Positions 40,449 to 48,661 are shown, counted from the first letter of the stretch. The stretch is 64,000 nucleotides of DNA from Nitrospirota bacterium (GCA_009773185.1 WPIF01000011.1:1-64000); one strand, 5' to 3'. Numbers and translations: made by a program. Notes: a model not told the origin generated them from the letters alone.

Positions 40449-40871
40449 ATGTCAGAAAAAATATTAATTATAGATAACGACCCTGATATGGTGACGCTTT
40501 TAAGCATGCTCATCAGGGAAAAGACCCCTTATGAAACAGAGGTTACGAATAACCCGCTGGAAGCAATCGAAATGGTCAAACAAGACGGTTTTTCAGTTGT
40601 TATTGCAGAGATGAAAATGCCTGTAATGGATGGGATTGAAATCCTTGAGGCTGTAAAGCATATCGCCGAAGACATCCCTGTTATTATTCTATCTGCATAT
40701 GGTGATGTTGAGTCAGCCCTCGAGGCAATGCATAAGGGAGCTTTTGACTATTTAGCAAAGCCGTTCAGGAAGGAGCAGATACTGTTTGCGATAGAAAACG
40801 CTTTGGATTCCGTAAGGCTTAAAAAAGAAAACGGGAGGCTTAAAAAGCAGTTGCTGACAACTGTTCACTGA
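40449..40871 (+). CDS. Stand-alone response-regulator receiver protein 2
   Basis: 140 aa receiver (LIIDNDPDMVTLLSMLIRE; putative phosphosite region VVIAEMKMPVMDG; S in IILSAYG; K in YLAKPFRKEQ). The canonical phospho-Asp in receiver 1 (IADLKMP) is Glu here (IAEMKMP), and the second acidic position is Asn-Asp. Phosphorylation is therefore doubtful and the protein may be locked active-like. It is transcribed from the sigma-54 promoter at 40389 and its last codons (LTTVH) overlap the end of the convergent gene by 7 nt. Confidence 0.88.
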   Translation: MSEKILIIDNDPDMVTLLSMLIREKTPYETEVTNNPLEAIEMVKQDGFSVVIAEMKMPVMDGIEILEAVKHIAEDIPVIILSAYGDVESALEAMHKGAFDYLAKPFRKEQILFAIENALDSVRLKKENGRLKKQLLTTVH

Positions 40872-40887
40872 CAACTGTTCACTGTCT
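40857..40887. repeat. ACAACTGTTCACTG repeat at convergent gene ends
   Basis: Two direct copies of ACAACTGTTCACTG. One strand provides the last codons and stop of receiver protein 2, the other those of the PEP-synthase-like gene (KTVNSCQ). Confidence 0.65.
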
Positions 40888-43504
40888 TTATATGGTCTCT
40901 GATAAAATCCTCAATAAACATATCGGTAACGTCATCATTATACATGACCATATCGAGCTGTTTTGTGTAAGCTGTCAGCTTTCCCATTATCTCTAATTTC
41001 TCTTCAATGGTTGGCTGTTTATATTTGGTAATTATTGCATTTACTACATCTTCAGTAACATTGACCTTAAAATCCATCTTTTTTAAAATCTCTTTAATCA
41101 GCCTCACCCTTCTTAATTTTCTGTCCCTGACAGCGCCTCCCCCTTTAAAGAAGAATTTTATGTAGTTGTCATTCATGTTTTCTCCTGCATAAGCCTCTAC
41201 CATCGAGAAATGATAGCCAAGCCTTATACTGAAGTTCATATAATTGCCTGACAGGATTGCAAAGCTCTTTTCTCCCATTGCGTAAAGTTGCCCTTCGGGT
41301 ATTGATGCTGATTGCGCAACCATTCCCATAAAACCCTTAACATCAGCAGCTCTTGGTTCAGGCCATTTCATGCGCTTCATGCCTTTAAGAAATGCAGAAA
41401 ATGGTATCGAATATATATCCTCCGGAGCAGCCTTTTTTACATTATCTTTGATGCCATTGCCGTCAATATCTATCATGTTTGCATCTATGGGGATCCCTGC
41501 TCTCAGAGCAATTGGTTGCGGCCATGCTTCCTCGCCTGACTCTGCAAAGGCAACAGCGGACATCAGGTCTTCAAATGAGGTAATATCATGCCCTTTGCTT
41601 GTCCTGAAAATCATGGCCATTGCCATTTCATGAGCAAACCTGGTTATATCATGAAAAGTTTTACAGAGCCCGGGCTTAAAATTCTCAGCATCGGGATCTA
41701 TTAAATTTAAAGGGACAACCCATTTTAATGTCTTTTCCAGCGTCATAAACAGGCGGGTATTTTTAAAGGGCTCTCTTTTCTTTGAAGAATACTCAAGGAG
41801 TTCCCTGACTTTGCCCTCGTAGACATTGCAGTTTATTGCATCCACTGTTATCTCCTGCCCGTCACGGATGACGGATGTTGCTGTTTCCGCATCAAGAATT
41901 GCGGGAATCTGATATTCCCTTGCCAGCGATGCCATGTGGCCTGTTACTCCGCCGACGTCTGTAATAATAGCAGAGGCCTTATTCATGGCAGTTACGAATT
42001 TGGTTGATGTATGTTTTGCAACCAGCACAGCGCCGTCAGGGAAATCTTTTAATCCTTCATCATCTTTAAGCACAAAGGCCCTGCCAAAGCCAATTCCCTT
42101 GCATGCAATCACCCCTTTATCTAAAAGGACATTATAACCCTGCATTCTTCGGGGAAGCTTAAATGCTGCGGGCTGGATATCACACGTTCTCAACGGACGG
42201 GTTTGCAGGATATATATCTGATTATCCCTGTCAACCGCCCATTCAATATCCTGGGGCCTGCCATAGTGGTCTTCCAAAGCAACGGCATGATCGGATAAAA
42301 TATTTATCAGTTCAACGGGCAGGCATGATTTGCTCTTCATGCTGCCGGGGATATCTGTCTGTTTGATATTTCCTTCAGAAGAACATATTACCATCGTATT
42401 TTGTTCGGCCACTCTTCTCTCTATGATGGCCCTGGGTTCTCGTGAGACAATATAGGAATCAGGGGTTATTGACCCGTCAACAACAGACATCCCAAGGCCC
42501 CACACAGCATTGATTATGAGTATATCTTTTCCGGGGTCATTCGGGTCCCTTGTATACATAACCCCGCCTGCCAGGGCATCTACCATTCTTAAAATACCAA
42601 CAGCCATTACCATCTCATCTTCTGAAAATCCTTTTGTCCTGTAGTAAAATATTGCCCGTGGTGTAAATAAACTCGCAATAACTTCTTTGTATTTCTGCGT
42701 GATTAAATCTGCCGGCACATTGAGAAAGGTGGAATATTGCCCTGCAAAGCTGAATTCACCGTCTTCGTGAATAGCGCTGCTCCTCACAGACACCATTAAT
42801 CCTGAAGACCGAGGGCTGAGGGCTGAGGGCTGAGAGCTCAAACTTACAACTGCATTTTTTATGGCATTTTCCAGGTCCTGCGGCATTTCAGCCTTTATTA
42901 TCATATCCTGTATGGCTCTGCTCACCTCATTAAGCTCTTCGATGTTATTTATATCCAGCGGCAATAGTTTTTTATTTATTTTCTCAATCAGCCTGTTATG
43001 CTCCATAAATCTTTTGAATGAATATGTGGTAATAGCAAAGCCGTCAGGGGTTGGAAGATTGAGCCGGTTTTTAATTTCCCCTAAATGTGCGATTTTGCCG
43101 CCTGCTATGTTTGACATCTTGCCTGTAAGATTCAATAATGGTATGGTAAGGCCGCTGGCCGGGACAACTGGCCTGCGGTTTAAGCTCTCTTTTATCTCTT
43201 TATATATATCATCATAGGTTTTGTAAAGTTCTTTGTATCTGCCGTGAGCAAGGGTGTTCAGATCTTCAATAATACTCAGGACGCCATCAGCAATTAATTT
43301 AGTGTTTGTCTCAAGATAATGCCGGTCAAACAGATATTCCCCTGAAAGTTTTTCTTCCATGTCTGCCATAAGTTCAAGGACATTGTTGTTTTTTGTGAGC
43401 AGGTTTTGAAATGTGTCATATTTTTTTTTAATGGCTTCTCTGAATTTGCTGCGCTTAGAGTCTTTTTTAGAGGATTTTTTGAATATTTTTAAAAGGTTAC
43501 GCAT
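40865..43504 (-). CDS. PEP-synthase-like protein with atypical C-terminal half
   Basis: 879 aa. N-terminal helical region (about 1-125), ATP-grasp PPDK-N domain (about 130-450: GGKIAHLGEIKNRLNLPTPDG, VRSSAIHEDGEFSFAGQY, DIEWAVDRDNQIYILQTRPL) and phosphohistidine swivelling domain (about 480-570) with the carrier His in DVGGVTGHMASLARE. The PEP/pyruvate TIM barrel of true PEP synthase is not recognisable. Instead the C-terminal 300 residues are unlike it and contain SFEDLMSAVAFAESGEE (about 640-660), close to the motif in neighbouring Usp-like proteins. A heptamer-repeat insertion lies at about 222-232. It may transfer phosphate to another acceptor, as related dikinase-like proteins do (inference). 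Confidence 0.8.
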   Translation of the reverse strand: MRNLLKIFKKSSKKDSKRSKFREAIKKKYDTFQNLLTKNNNVLELMADMEEKLSGEYLFDRHYLETNTKLIADGVLSIIEDLNTLAHGRYKELYKTYDDIYKEIKESLNRRPVVPASGLTIPLLNLTGKMSNIAGGKIAHLGEIKNRLNLPTPDGFAITTYSFKRFMEHNRLIEKINKKLLPLDINNIEELNEVSRAIQDMIIKAEMPQDLENAIKNAVVSLSSQPSALSPRSSGLMVSVRSSAIHEDGEFSFAGQYSTFLNVPADLITQKYKEVIASLFTPRAIFYYRTKGFSEDEMVMAVGILRMVDALAGGVMYTRDPNDPGKDILIINAVWGLGMSVVDGSITPDSYIVSREPRAIIERRVAEQNTMVICSSEGNIKQTDIPGSMKSKSCLPVELINILSDHAVALEDHYGRPQDIEWAVDRDNQIYILQTRPLRTCDIQPAAFKLPRRMQGYNVLLDKGVIACKGIGFGRAFVLKDDEGLKDFPDGAVLVAKHTSTKFVTAMNKASAIITDVGGVTGHMASLAREYQIPAILDAETATSVIRDGQEITVDAINCNVYEGKVRELLEYSSKKREPFKNTRLFMTLEKTLKWVVPLNLIDPDAENFKPGLCKTFHDITRFAHEMAMAMIFRTSKGHDITSFEDLMSAVAFAESGEEAWPQPIALRAGIPIDANMIDIDGNGIKDNVKKAAPEDIYSIPFSAFLKGMKRMKWPEPRAADVKGFMGMVAQSASIPEGQLYAMGEKSFAILSGNYMNFSIRLGYHFSMVEAYAGENMNDNYIKFFFKGGGAVRDRKLRRVRLIKEILKKMDFKVNVTEDVVNAIITKYKQPTIEEKLEIMGKLTAYTKQLDMVMYNDDVTDMFIEDFIRDHIKTVNSCQ
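42811..42836. repeat. GGGCTGA heptamer array inside the PEP-synthase-like gene
   Basis: Three perfect tandem GGGCTGA units plus partial ends. On the coding strand they give SSQPSALSPRSSG between NAVVSL and LMVSVRSSA, where the family has no insertion of this kind that I recall. Confidence 0.75.
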
Positions 43505-43531
43505 GCCTGATTATAAACTAAAAAAAAACTC

Positions 43532-43560
43532 TTGACAAGTAGATATAATATCATTATAAT
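43532..43560 (+). promoter_or_regulatory. Consensus sigma-70 promoter of the GntR-SLC13 operon
   Basis: TTGACA (43532-43537), 17-nt spacer, TATAAT (43555-43560): perfect match in both boxes and spacing, 34 nt before the GntR ATG. Confidence 0.8.
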
Positions 43561-43586
43561 AATTTCCAAATAAGGTTATAATGATA
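43549..43586. promoter_or_regulatory. Operator dyad TATCATTATAA/TTATAATGATA
   Basis: Perfect 11-bp inverted repeat (43549-43559 and 43576-43586), 16 nt apart. The left arm covers the -10 box and the right arm the transcription start region, an ideal layout for repression by the GntR protein encoded next. Confidence 0.7.
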
Positions 43587-43593
43587 TAAGGAT

Positions 43594-44340
43594 ATGCAAA
43601 TGGATGAAATAATTAACAGAGAAAACCCTCAAAAGTTATATGTACAGCTTGAGGAAATAATCAAAAAGAAAATTGAGGATAAAGAATGGGCCGTTGGTTC
43701 CAAAATACCTACAGAAGAAGAACTCTGCAAGATTTATGGTGTGAGCAAGGCGCCGGTGAGGGCGGCCATTCTGGAGCTCGTGCGGCAGGGTTATTTAATG
43801 AGACAGCAGGGCAAGGGCACCTTTGTATGCAAGCGCATCATATCCGAGGGATTGACGATGCATACAAGTTTCAGGGAACTTATGCTTGAAGCAGGCGTGA
43901 GTTCTTCAACAAAGGTTCTCGCGCAGACAGTGATGATGCCTGTAGATGATATTGATGTTAAGCTTAATGTCCCTGAAGATACGCACCTCATTTACGTAAA
44001 AAGATTAAGGCTGGTTGAAGATGAACCGGTGCTGCTTCAGGAAGCTTACATCCCGCATAATATTTGCCCCCAATTATTAAGAGAAGATATTGAAAATAAT
44101 TCCCTTTTCGAGCTTATTGAGAAAAAATATGGAATCAAGATAACAAAAATCAAAGATTATATTGAAGTTACAACACCCGCTGCTGATGAAGTAAAGCTTC
44201 TGGGCCTTTCAGGCTGCTCAGGAGCGCTTCTTCTTGAACAGCATTTTTATTCAGGAGACACCCAGATAATGTATATGCGTTCCGTTAAAAGGCCGGATAG
44301 ATTCAGATTTTTAATAGAGCTTGAAAGAAGAGCAGCATAA
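43594..44340 (+). CDS. GntR/HutC-family regulator with UTRA domain (second)
   Basis: 248 aa. GntR winged helix (NPQKLYVQLEEIIKKKIEDK, TEEELCKIYGVSKAPVRAAI, GKGTFVCK) and UTRA domain (about 85-245; LVEDEPVLLQEAYI, SGCSGALLLEQHFYSGD). Related to the GntR at 29456-30205 in architecture. ATG 43594 or 43600. Given the overlapping operator it most likely represses its own operon (CBS protein, SLC13 transporter and perhaps the genes beyond) until an effector binds. Confidence 0.92.
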   Translation: MQMDEIINRENPQKLYVQLEEIIKKKIEDKEWAVGSKIPTEEELCKIYGVSKAPVRAAILELVRQGYLMRQQGKGTFVCKRIISEGLTMHTSFRELMLEAGVSSSTKVLAQTVMMPVDDIDVKLNVPEDTHLIYVKRLRLVEDEPVLLQEAYIPHNICPQLLREDIENNSLFELIEKKYGIKITKIKDYIEVTTPAADEVKLLGLSGCSGALLLEQHFYSGDTQIMYMRSVKRPDRFRFLIELERRAA

Positions 44341-44357
44341 TTTAGAAAGGAGGGTTT

Positions 44358-44879
44358 ATGTCAAAAGGTAAAGTTGCAAAGGATGTAATGATTGATGTCT
44401 TTGAGTTCCCGCATATCCCTTACTGGTTCTCAATACGCCAGGCCATAGGGATTGCGAAAAAGTCTTTGTTAAGCAGTGAGAAGTGCCATCACCCGATGGC
44501 AGTGCTGGTTTTTGACGAGAAGTATAACCTTCTCGGCACCTTAAGCCTGAAGGATATCCTGAGGGGCCTTGAGCCAAAGTTTTTAAAGCCGACTACCAAG
44601 GCACAGGTTCCGGCAGAAGATGAGTCTGGGCTTTCATTGCTGTGGGACACTCTCTTTGACAAAGGAGCAAAAGAGGCAGCAGAAAAACCTGTCAGCGAGG
44701 TGATGGTCCCGGCAAAGTTTTTTGTTCAGCCGGATGAGCCTATTACAAAGGCCGCATATCTGATGGTCCACAATGATCTGGCTTTGCTGCCTGTTTTGGA
44801 AAACAAGAAAAAATTTGTTGGGCTTGTAAGGATAAGGGAAGTATTCGATGAACTATCAAGCTCAATTTTGGAAGGATAG
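44358..44879 (+). CDS. CBS-domain-pair protein
   Basis: 173 aa with two CBS motifs (about 20-75: HPMAVLVFDEKYNLLGTLSLKDIL; and 115-170: PITKAAYLMVHNDLALLPVLENKKKFVGLVRIREV). CBS pairs bind adenine nucleotides and regulate channels or enzymes. It sits between the GntR regulator and the SLC13 transporter, with AAAGGAGGG ribosome site, and probably regulates that transporter according to energy state (inference). Confidence 0.9.
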   Translation: MSKGKVAKDVMIDVFEFPHIPYWFSIRQAIGIAKKSLLSSEKCHHPMAVLVFDEKYNLLGTLSLKDILRGLEPKFLKPTTKAQVPAEDESGLSLLWDTLFDKGAKEAAEKPVSEVMVPAKFFVQPDEPITKAAYLMVHNDLALLPVLENKKKFVGLVRIREVFDELSSSILEG

Positions 44880-44891
44880 GAGGATATCACA

Positions 44892-46415
44892 ATGGCAGAT
44901 AAAGATATAAAAACTTCACAGGGCTTGCCTGAACCGCCCCCGGAAATATTAGTTGCAGCGCCATCAAAAATTCCATTTGACTGGAAACGTGTAATGTTTA
45001 TTTTATTGGGATTAGGCATTTTCGTATGGATTTACTTTATGCCTGCTTGGAGTGATGCTGTTGATCCGAGCGGTAAAGCATTTCCTTTATCAAGAGAGGG
45101 AAAAGGTGCCATAGCGCTCTTTATACTGGCAGGGATCTGGTGGGTATTTGAGGTCCTGCCTATAGGCGTAACAGCTATTGCTATAGGTGTTTTCCAGGCA
45201 CTGTTCAGTATCCGTTCTGCAAAGGATGCCTTTAAGGATTTTATGGATCCCTCTGTTATGTTCATTTTTGGTTCTGTTGTTGTGGGGCTTGCCTTCTCAA
45301 CCACAGGCCTGACAAAAAGGCTTGCATATAAAATGCTGGCAGTGGTAGGGGAAAGAACAAGCATGATTCTGCTCGGAGCGCTTGTGGTTACAGCAGGGCT
45401 TGCGCATCTTATGGCGCACACAGCAGCAGCAGCAACTGTTTTTCCAATACTCTTAGCAATTTATGCCCTTTATGGCGAAGGTGACAAGCAGACAAACTTC
45501 GGGAAAGCGCTCTTTATCGGTATGGCCTATGCCGCAGGCGCCGGAAGCATTATCACATTCTTAGGCTCTGCCCGCGCAGCAGCAGGCGCAGGAATGTTTG
45601 CAGAATTCACAGGCAGGAACATTGGTTTCTTTGAACTTACAAAATATATGTTCATTATCGGCTGGGTCATGGTACTTCTAATCTGGGGATACCTGATGAT
45701 ATTCCTGAAACCGGAAAAGAAGGTCATCTCAGGGCTGAAGGAAAAGGTTAAAAAGCTTTCCAAAGAACTTGGCCCGATGACGAGAAACGAAAAGTTCGTC
45801 ATCATTACTGTTTTGGCTGTTGTAGTTCTTATGTCAATGCAGTCTTTCGTGCCTGCCTTAAAGACGATGGACAGGGCAACCTTAATACTCATTTCAACAC
45901 TCATGTTCTTTATTTTCAAGATATTGACCGTAAAAGAGCTTGAAGAGATTCCATGGAATATCATTCTCCTCTTCAGCGGCGCTATGAGTATAGGTTTCTG
46001 TCTCTGGAAAACAGGAGCTGCCCAGTGGATGGCAGTCAACTGGCTTATCATGTTCCAGAACGCACACTGGCTGGTCTTTGTTTTGAGCATAGCAACCTTT
46101 GTTTTAATCATGACAAACTTTATCATGAATGTTGCGGCAATCGCGATTTCGCTGCCTGTGTCCCTGGTTATTGCACAATATCTGGGTGTTGCGCCGGATG
46201 TAATCTTTTATGCATCATTGGTTACAGCCGGAATGCCGTTTGTCCTTCTTATCGGCGCTGCGCCGAATGCAATAGCTTATGAATCAAAACAATTTACATC
46301 AGGGGAGTTTTTCAAACACGGGCTTCTGTTAAGCGTTATCCTGATTGCATTTCTTGGATTGGCGATCAAGACATTCTGGCCGATGTTCGGGATGGCGACA
46401 CTGATTCCTAAGTGA
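44892..46415 (+). CDS. SLC13/DASS-family sodium:anion symporter
   Basis: 507 aa with about 12 transmembrane helices. Family features: ALFILAGIWWVFEVLPIGVTAI, MAHTAAAATVFPILLAIY (substrate/Na+ loop) and NFIMNVAAIAISLPVSLVI (second S-N-T-like loop, here with altered residues). Members transport di/tricarboxylates, sulfate or related anions with Na+. The S-N-T motifs for carboxylate transport are not intact, so the anion could be inorganic. The next gene is an LCIB-type carbonic anhydrase homologue, which raises bicarbonate as a candidate (inference). Confidence 0.9.
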   Translation: MADKDIKTSQGLPEPPPEILVAAPSKIPFDWKRVMFILLGLGIFVWIYFMPAWSDAVDPSGKAFPLSREGKGAIALFILAGIWWVFEVLPIGVTAIAIGVFQALFSIRSAKDAFKDFMDPSVMFIFGSVVVGLAFSTTGLTKRLAYKMLAVVGERTSMILLGALVVTAGLAHLMAHTAAAATVFPILLAIYALYGEGDKQTNFGKALFIGMAYAAGAGSIITFLGSARAAAGAGMFAEFTGRNIGFFELTKYMFIIGWVMVLLIWGYLMIFLKPEKKVISGLKEKVKKLSKELGPMTRNEKFVIITVLAVVVLMSMQSFVPALKTMDRATLILISTLMFFIFKILTVKELEEIPWNIILLFSGAMSIGFCLWKTGAAQWMAVNWLIMFQNAHWLVFVLSIATFVLIMTNFIMNVAAIAISLPVSLVIAQYLGVAPDVIFYASLVTAGMPFVLLIGAAPNAIAYESKQFTSGEFFKHGLLLSVILIAFLGLAIKTFWPMFGMATLIPK

Positions 46416-46447
46416 TAGAGAATAGTAAAAGTTGCCATAAGTTCCGA

Positions 46448-46495
46448 CTCCCCTCCTAAAATAGGCGGGGAGCATGACAAAAAGTAAGACTTTTT
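46448..46495 (+). terminator. Two hairpins downstream of the SLC13 gene
   Basis: CTCCCC/GGGGAG (46448-46472) followed by AAAAAGT-AAG-ACTTTTT (46479-46495), the second ending in a T-run. Possibly a partial terminator between the SLC13 gene and the LCIB-like gene. Confidence 0.45.
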
Positions 46496-46521
46496 GACAC
46501 AGACACTAGTATGGAGGTTTT

Positions 46522-47238
46522 GTGAAATTTGATGATGTCCTGAAAAAGTATTTTGACAGAGTATATACAGAAGTGGATTTTGTCAAAAAAACATATTCCT
46601 CTTTGAAAGATTTAGGCTTTAATGATGACAATACAATTGCCGCTACATGCATCTGCAGGGATGAGATATCACAAACTCTAAGGAGCATAATCAAGCATAT
46701 GTGGGGAGAGGCATTTAACCTATCGAGCCTTGCCGGGATGTTCTTTGCAGGCAAGACAGGGTTGTCTGCTGCAATGCATCATGCGCCTGTTGAAGATGGA
46801 AAAGAAAGATATGTTTTTTACGCCCTGCCTCATATTGCAATCGCCTCTGACGGTAAGCCCGGCGTATGCAGGCGTGAAGGCAGGGAAGGCGCATCTACTG
46901 CCTGCGGCGCGCTTGTTGCATTTCAGAAAGAGATGGCAGGGGGCAGGTTAAATCTTGCGTTAGACAATGAGGATGTTGAGCAGAGCCTTCTTAAAACGAG
47001 GTTGCTCGGAGAAATCCCCTATGGCAAGGTGCCGGATCTCATTGAGCTGACAAAGATAACCCAGACAGCTATTCAGGCAGACCTCGAGCGCACACTTAAT
47101 AAGGTTGTAAATAAGGACAGAAGCAACTATGCAGTAATTACAGGCATTCAGATACACGGCCCGGAAAACAATTATGTCTGGCCTGCAGAATGTTATGCGA
47201 TTGTAAATGGGAAACAAATACAGCTGAAGGTTGAATAG
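46522..47238 (+). CDS. LCIB/LCIC-type (theta-class) carbonic anhydrase homologue
   Basis: 238 aa from GTG 46522 with GGAGG upstream. I recognise the pattern of the limiting-CO2-inducible protein B/C family: TCICRDEISQ (C45, R46, D47), FNLSSLAGMFFAGKTGLSAA, MHHAPVEDGKERYVFYALPH, REGREGASTACGAL (C128), LLKTRLLGEIPYGKVPDLIE and GIQIHGPENNYVWP. In this family two Cys and one His hold zinc and an Asp-Arg pair gates the site; those residues are present. It would interconvert CO2 and bicarbonate. Neighbours are an SLC13 transporter and two NhaD antiporters, suggesting a sodium-linked inorganic-carbon function. Confidence 0.85.
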   Translation: MKFDDVLKKYFDRVYTEVDFVKKTYSSLKDLGFNDDNTIAATCICRDEISQTLRSIIKHMWGEAFNLSSLAGMFFAGKTGLSAAMHHAPVEDGKERYVFYALPHIAIASDGKPGVCRREGREGASTACGALVAFQKEMAGGRLNLALDNEDVEQSLLKTRLLGEIPYGKVPDLIELTKITQTAIQADLERTLNKVVNKDRSNYAVITGIQIHGPENNYVWPAECYAIVNGKQIQLKVE

Positions 47239-47275
47239 TTGAAAATCATTTTTTGAAGGAATAAATGGAGGAATT

Positions 47276-47323
47276 ATGAAAACAAAATATTTAATACATC
47301 AACGAGGAGGACTAAAACAATGA
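47276..47323 (+). CDS. 15-aa leader peptide coupled to nhaD copy 1
   Basis: ATG 47276 with GGAGGAATT upstream encodes MKTKYLIHQRGGLKQ and stops at TGA 47321-47323, overlapping the nhaD ATG (ATGA). Within it is the GAGGAGG ribosome site for nhaD. It may be a translational-coupling leader; chance is not excluded. Confidence 0.4.
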   Translation: MKTKYLIHQRGGLKQ

Positions 47324-48603
47324 TGACCATGGTCGCAGTTGTCTTTGTGCTCGCCTACGCTACTATCGCTCTCGAGCATCCTATTAAAATCAACAAGTCT
47401 GCTACAGCTCTAATCGCCGCAGGCTTGATGTGGACTTTGTACTCTTTCGCAAGCCCGCTCGGCGCGGAAGGCGTAAGCCACCAGCTTACTGAAAAGCTGG
47501 CCGAGACAGCAGCCATTGTATTTTTCCTTATCTGCGCCATGACTATCGTTGAGGTAACAGACTCGCACGGCGGTTTCGAGGTCATCACCTCGCGCATTAA
47601 GGCAACAAAGCTCACGAGCCTGCTCTGGATAATCGGCTTCATCGCCTTTTATCTCTCTGCGATCCTTGACAACATGACAACAACAATCGTGATGGTTGCC
47701 CTGATGAAGCGGTTGCTTAAGGAACATAAACAGCGCTTATTCTTTGCGGGTATTATCGTAATCGCAGCCAATGCAGGCGGCGCATGGACTCCAATCGGTG
47801 ATGTGACAACAACAATGCTCTGGATTGGCGGACAGATCACAACAGGCGCTATCATGAAGGGACTCTGGATCGCATCAATGATAAATTTACTGATCCCTCT
47901 TATCATTGCCTCCTTTATGCTCAAAGGCAATGTTGTGCCACCGGATAAGGTTGAAAACGGCGGGGCCGCCAACACCACCCAGTTTGAAAAGACATTAATG
48001 TTCTTCATGGGGATAGGCGCCTTAATCTTCGTTCCGATATTCAAGGCTGTTACGCATCTGCCCCCGTATCTTGGTATTCTACTGGCGCTCGGAGTGCTTT
48101 GGCTTGCTGGTAATATCCTGCATCGCAAAAAGTCTGCGGAAGAGAAGGAACATCTTACTCTGACCAAGGCCCTCAGACGCATTGAGATGGCATCAGTGGT
48201 TTTCTTTATTGGTATCCTGCTTGCTGTGGCTACACTTTCTGCCAACGGCATGCTTCCATCCTTGGCACAATGGCTCGATGTCAAGATTGGCAACCAGTCT
48301 GTAATCGTTATTATCATCGGCCTTGTTTCTGCAGTAGTTGATAATATTCCTTTGGTAGCGGCTTCAATGGGCATGTACCCGCTGGCCCAGTTCCCTCCGG
48401 ACTCGTTTCTTTGGGAATTCATGGCATACTGCGCTGGCACAGGCGGTTCGATACTTATCATCGGTTCAGCCGCAGGTGTAGCTGCGATGGGACTGGAGAA
48501 GATAGAGTTTTTCTGGTACGCCCGGCGTATTGGGCCGCTTGCCTTTGCCGGGTATTTTGCGGGTGTGGCAGCGTACATAATACAATATAATCTGTTGCAC
48601 TGA
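47320..48603 (+). CDS. nhaD: NhaD-family Na+/H+ antiporter, copy 1
   Basis: 427 aa, about 12 transmembrane helices. NhaD/ArsB-type signatures: FYLSAILDNMTTTIVMVALM, VIAANAGGAWTPIGDVTTTML and SAVVDNIPLVAASMGMY, with the membrane Asp and Asn residues used in cation exchange. NhaD exchanges Na+ (or Li+) for H+. About 94% identical (roughly 26 substitutions by eye) to the next copy. Ribosome site GAGGAGGAC. Confidence 0.95.
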   Translation: MMTMVAVVFVLAYATIALEHPIKINKSATALIAAGLMWTLYSFASPLGAEGVSHQLTEKLAETAAIVFFLICAMTIVEVTDSHGGFEVITSRIKATKLTSLLWIIGFIAFYLSAILDNMTTTIVMVALMKRLLKEHKQRLFFAGIIVIAANAGGAWTPIGDVTTTMLWIGGQITTGAIMKGLWIASMINLLIPLIIASFMLKGNVVPPDKVENGGAANTTQFEKTLMFFMGIGALIFVPIFKAVTHLPPYLGILLALGVLWLAGNILHRKKSAEEKEHLTLTKALRRIEMASVVFFIGILLAVATLSANGMLPSLAQWLDVKIGNQSVIVIIIGLVSAVVDNIPLVAASMGMYPLAQFPPDSFLWEFMAYCAGTGGSILIIGSAAGVAAMGLEKIEFFWYARRIGPLAFAGYFAGVAAYIIQYNLLH

Positions 48604-48638
48604 GGTTTTTGTCTAGTTTAGGTATTATGTATTGAAAG

Positions 48639-48644
48639 TATAAT
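48639..48644 (+). promoter_or_regulatory. -10 box TATAAT before nhaD copy 2
   Basis: TATAAT with a weak -35 (TTTAGG, 16-nt spacer). The surrounding sequence GTATTATG-TTGA--TATAA reappears at 50043-50062 after nhaD copy 2, a trace of the duplication unit. Confidence 0.35.
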
Positions 48645-48661
48645 TTTGTCAGATTATTAAC

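Noticed and set aside
45527-46126. 199-aa frame antisense to the SLC13 transporter gene
   Set aside because: Lies fully inside a well-supported transporter gene; composition and Met/Lys/Ser richness are typical of an antisense shadow of a membrane protein.
46448-46495. Independent sRNA between SLC13 and LCIB-like genes
   Set aside because: Hairpins are present but no promoter is visible; a partial terminator explains them.
47649-48578. 309-aa frame antisense to nhaD copy 1
   Set aside because: Shadow of the duplicated antiporter gene; the same antisense frames recur behind copy 2 because the DNA is duplicated.
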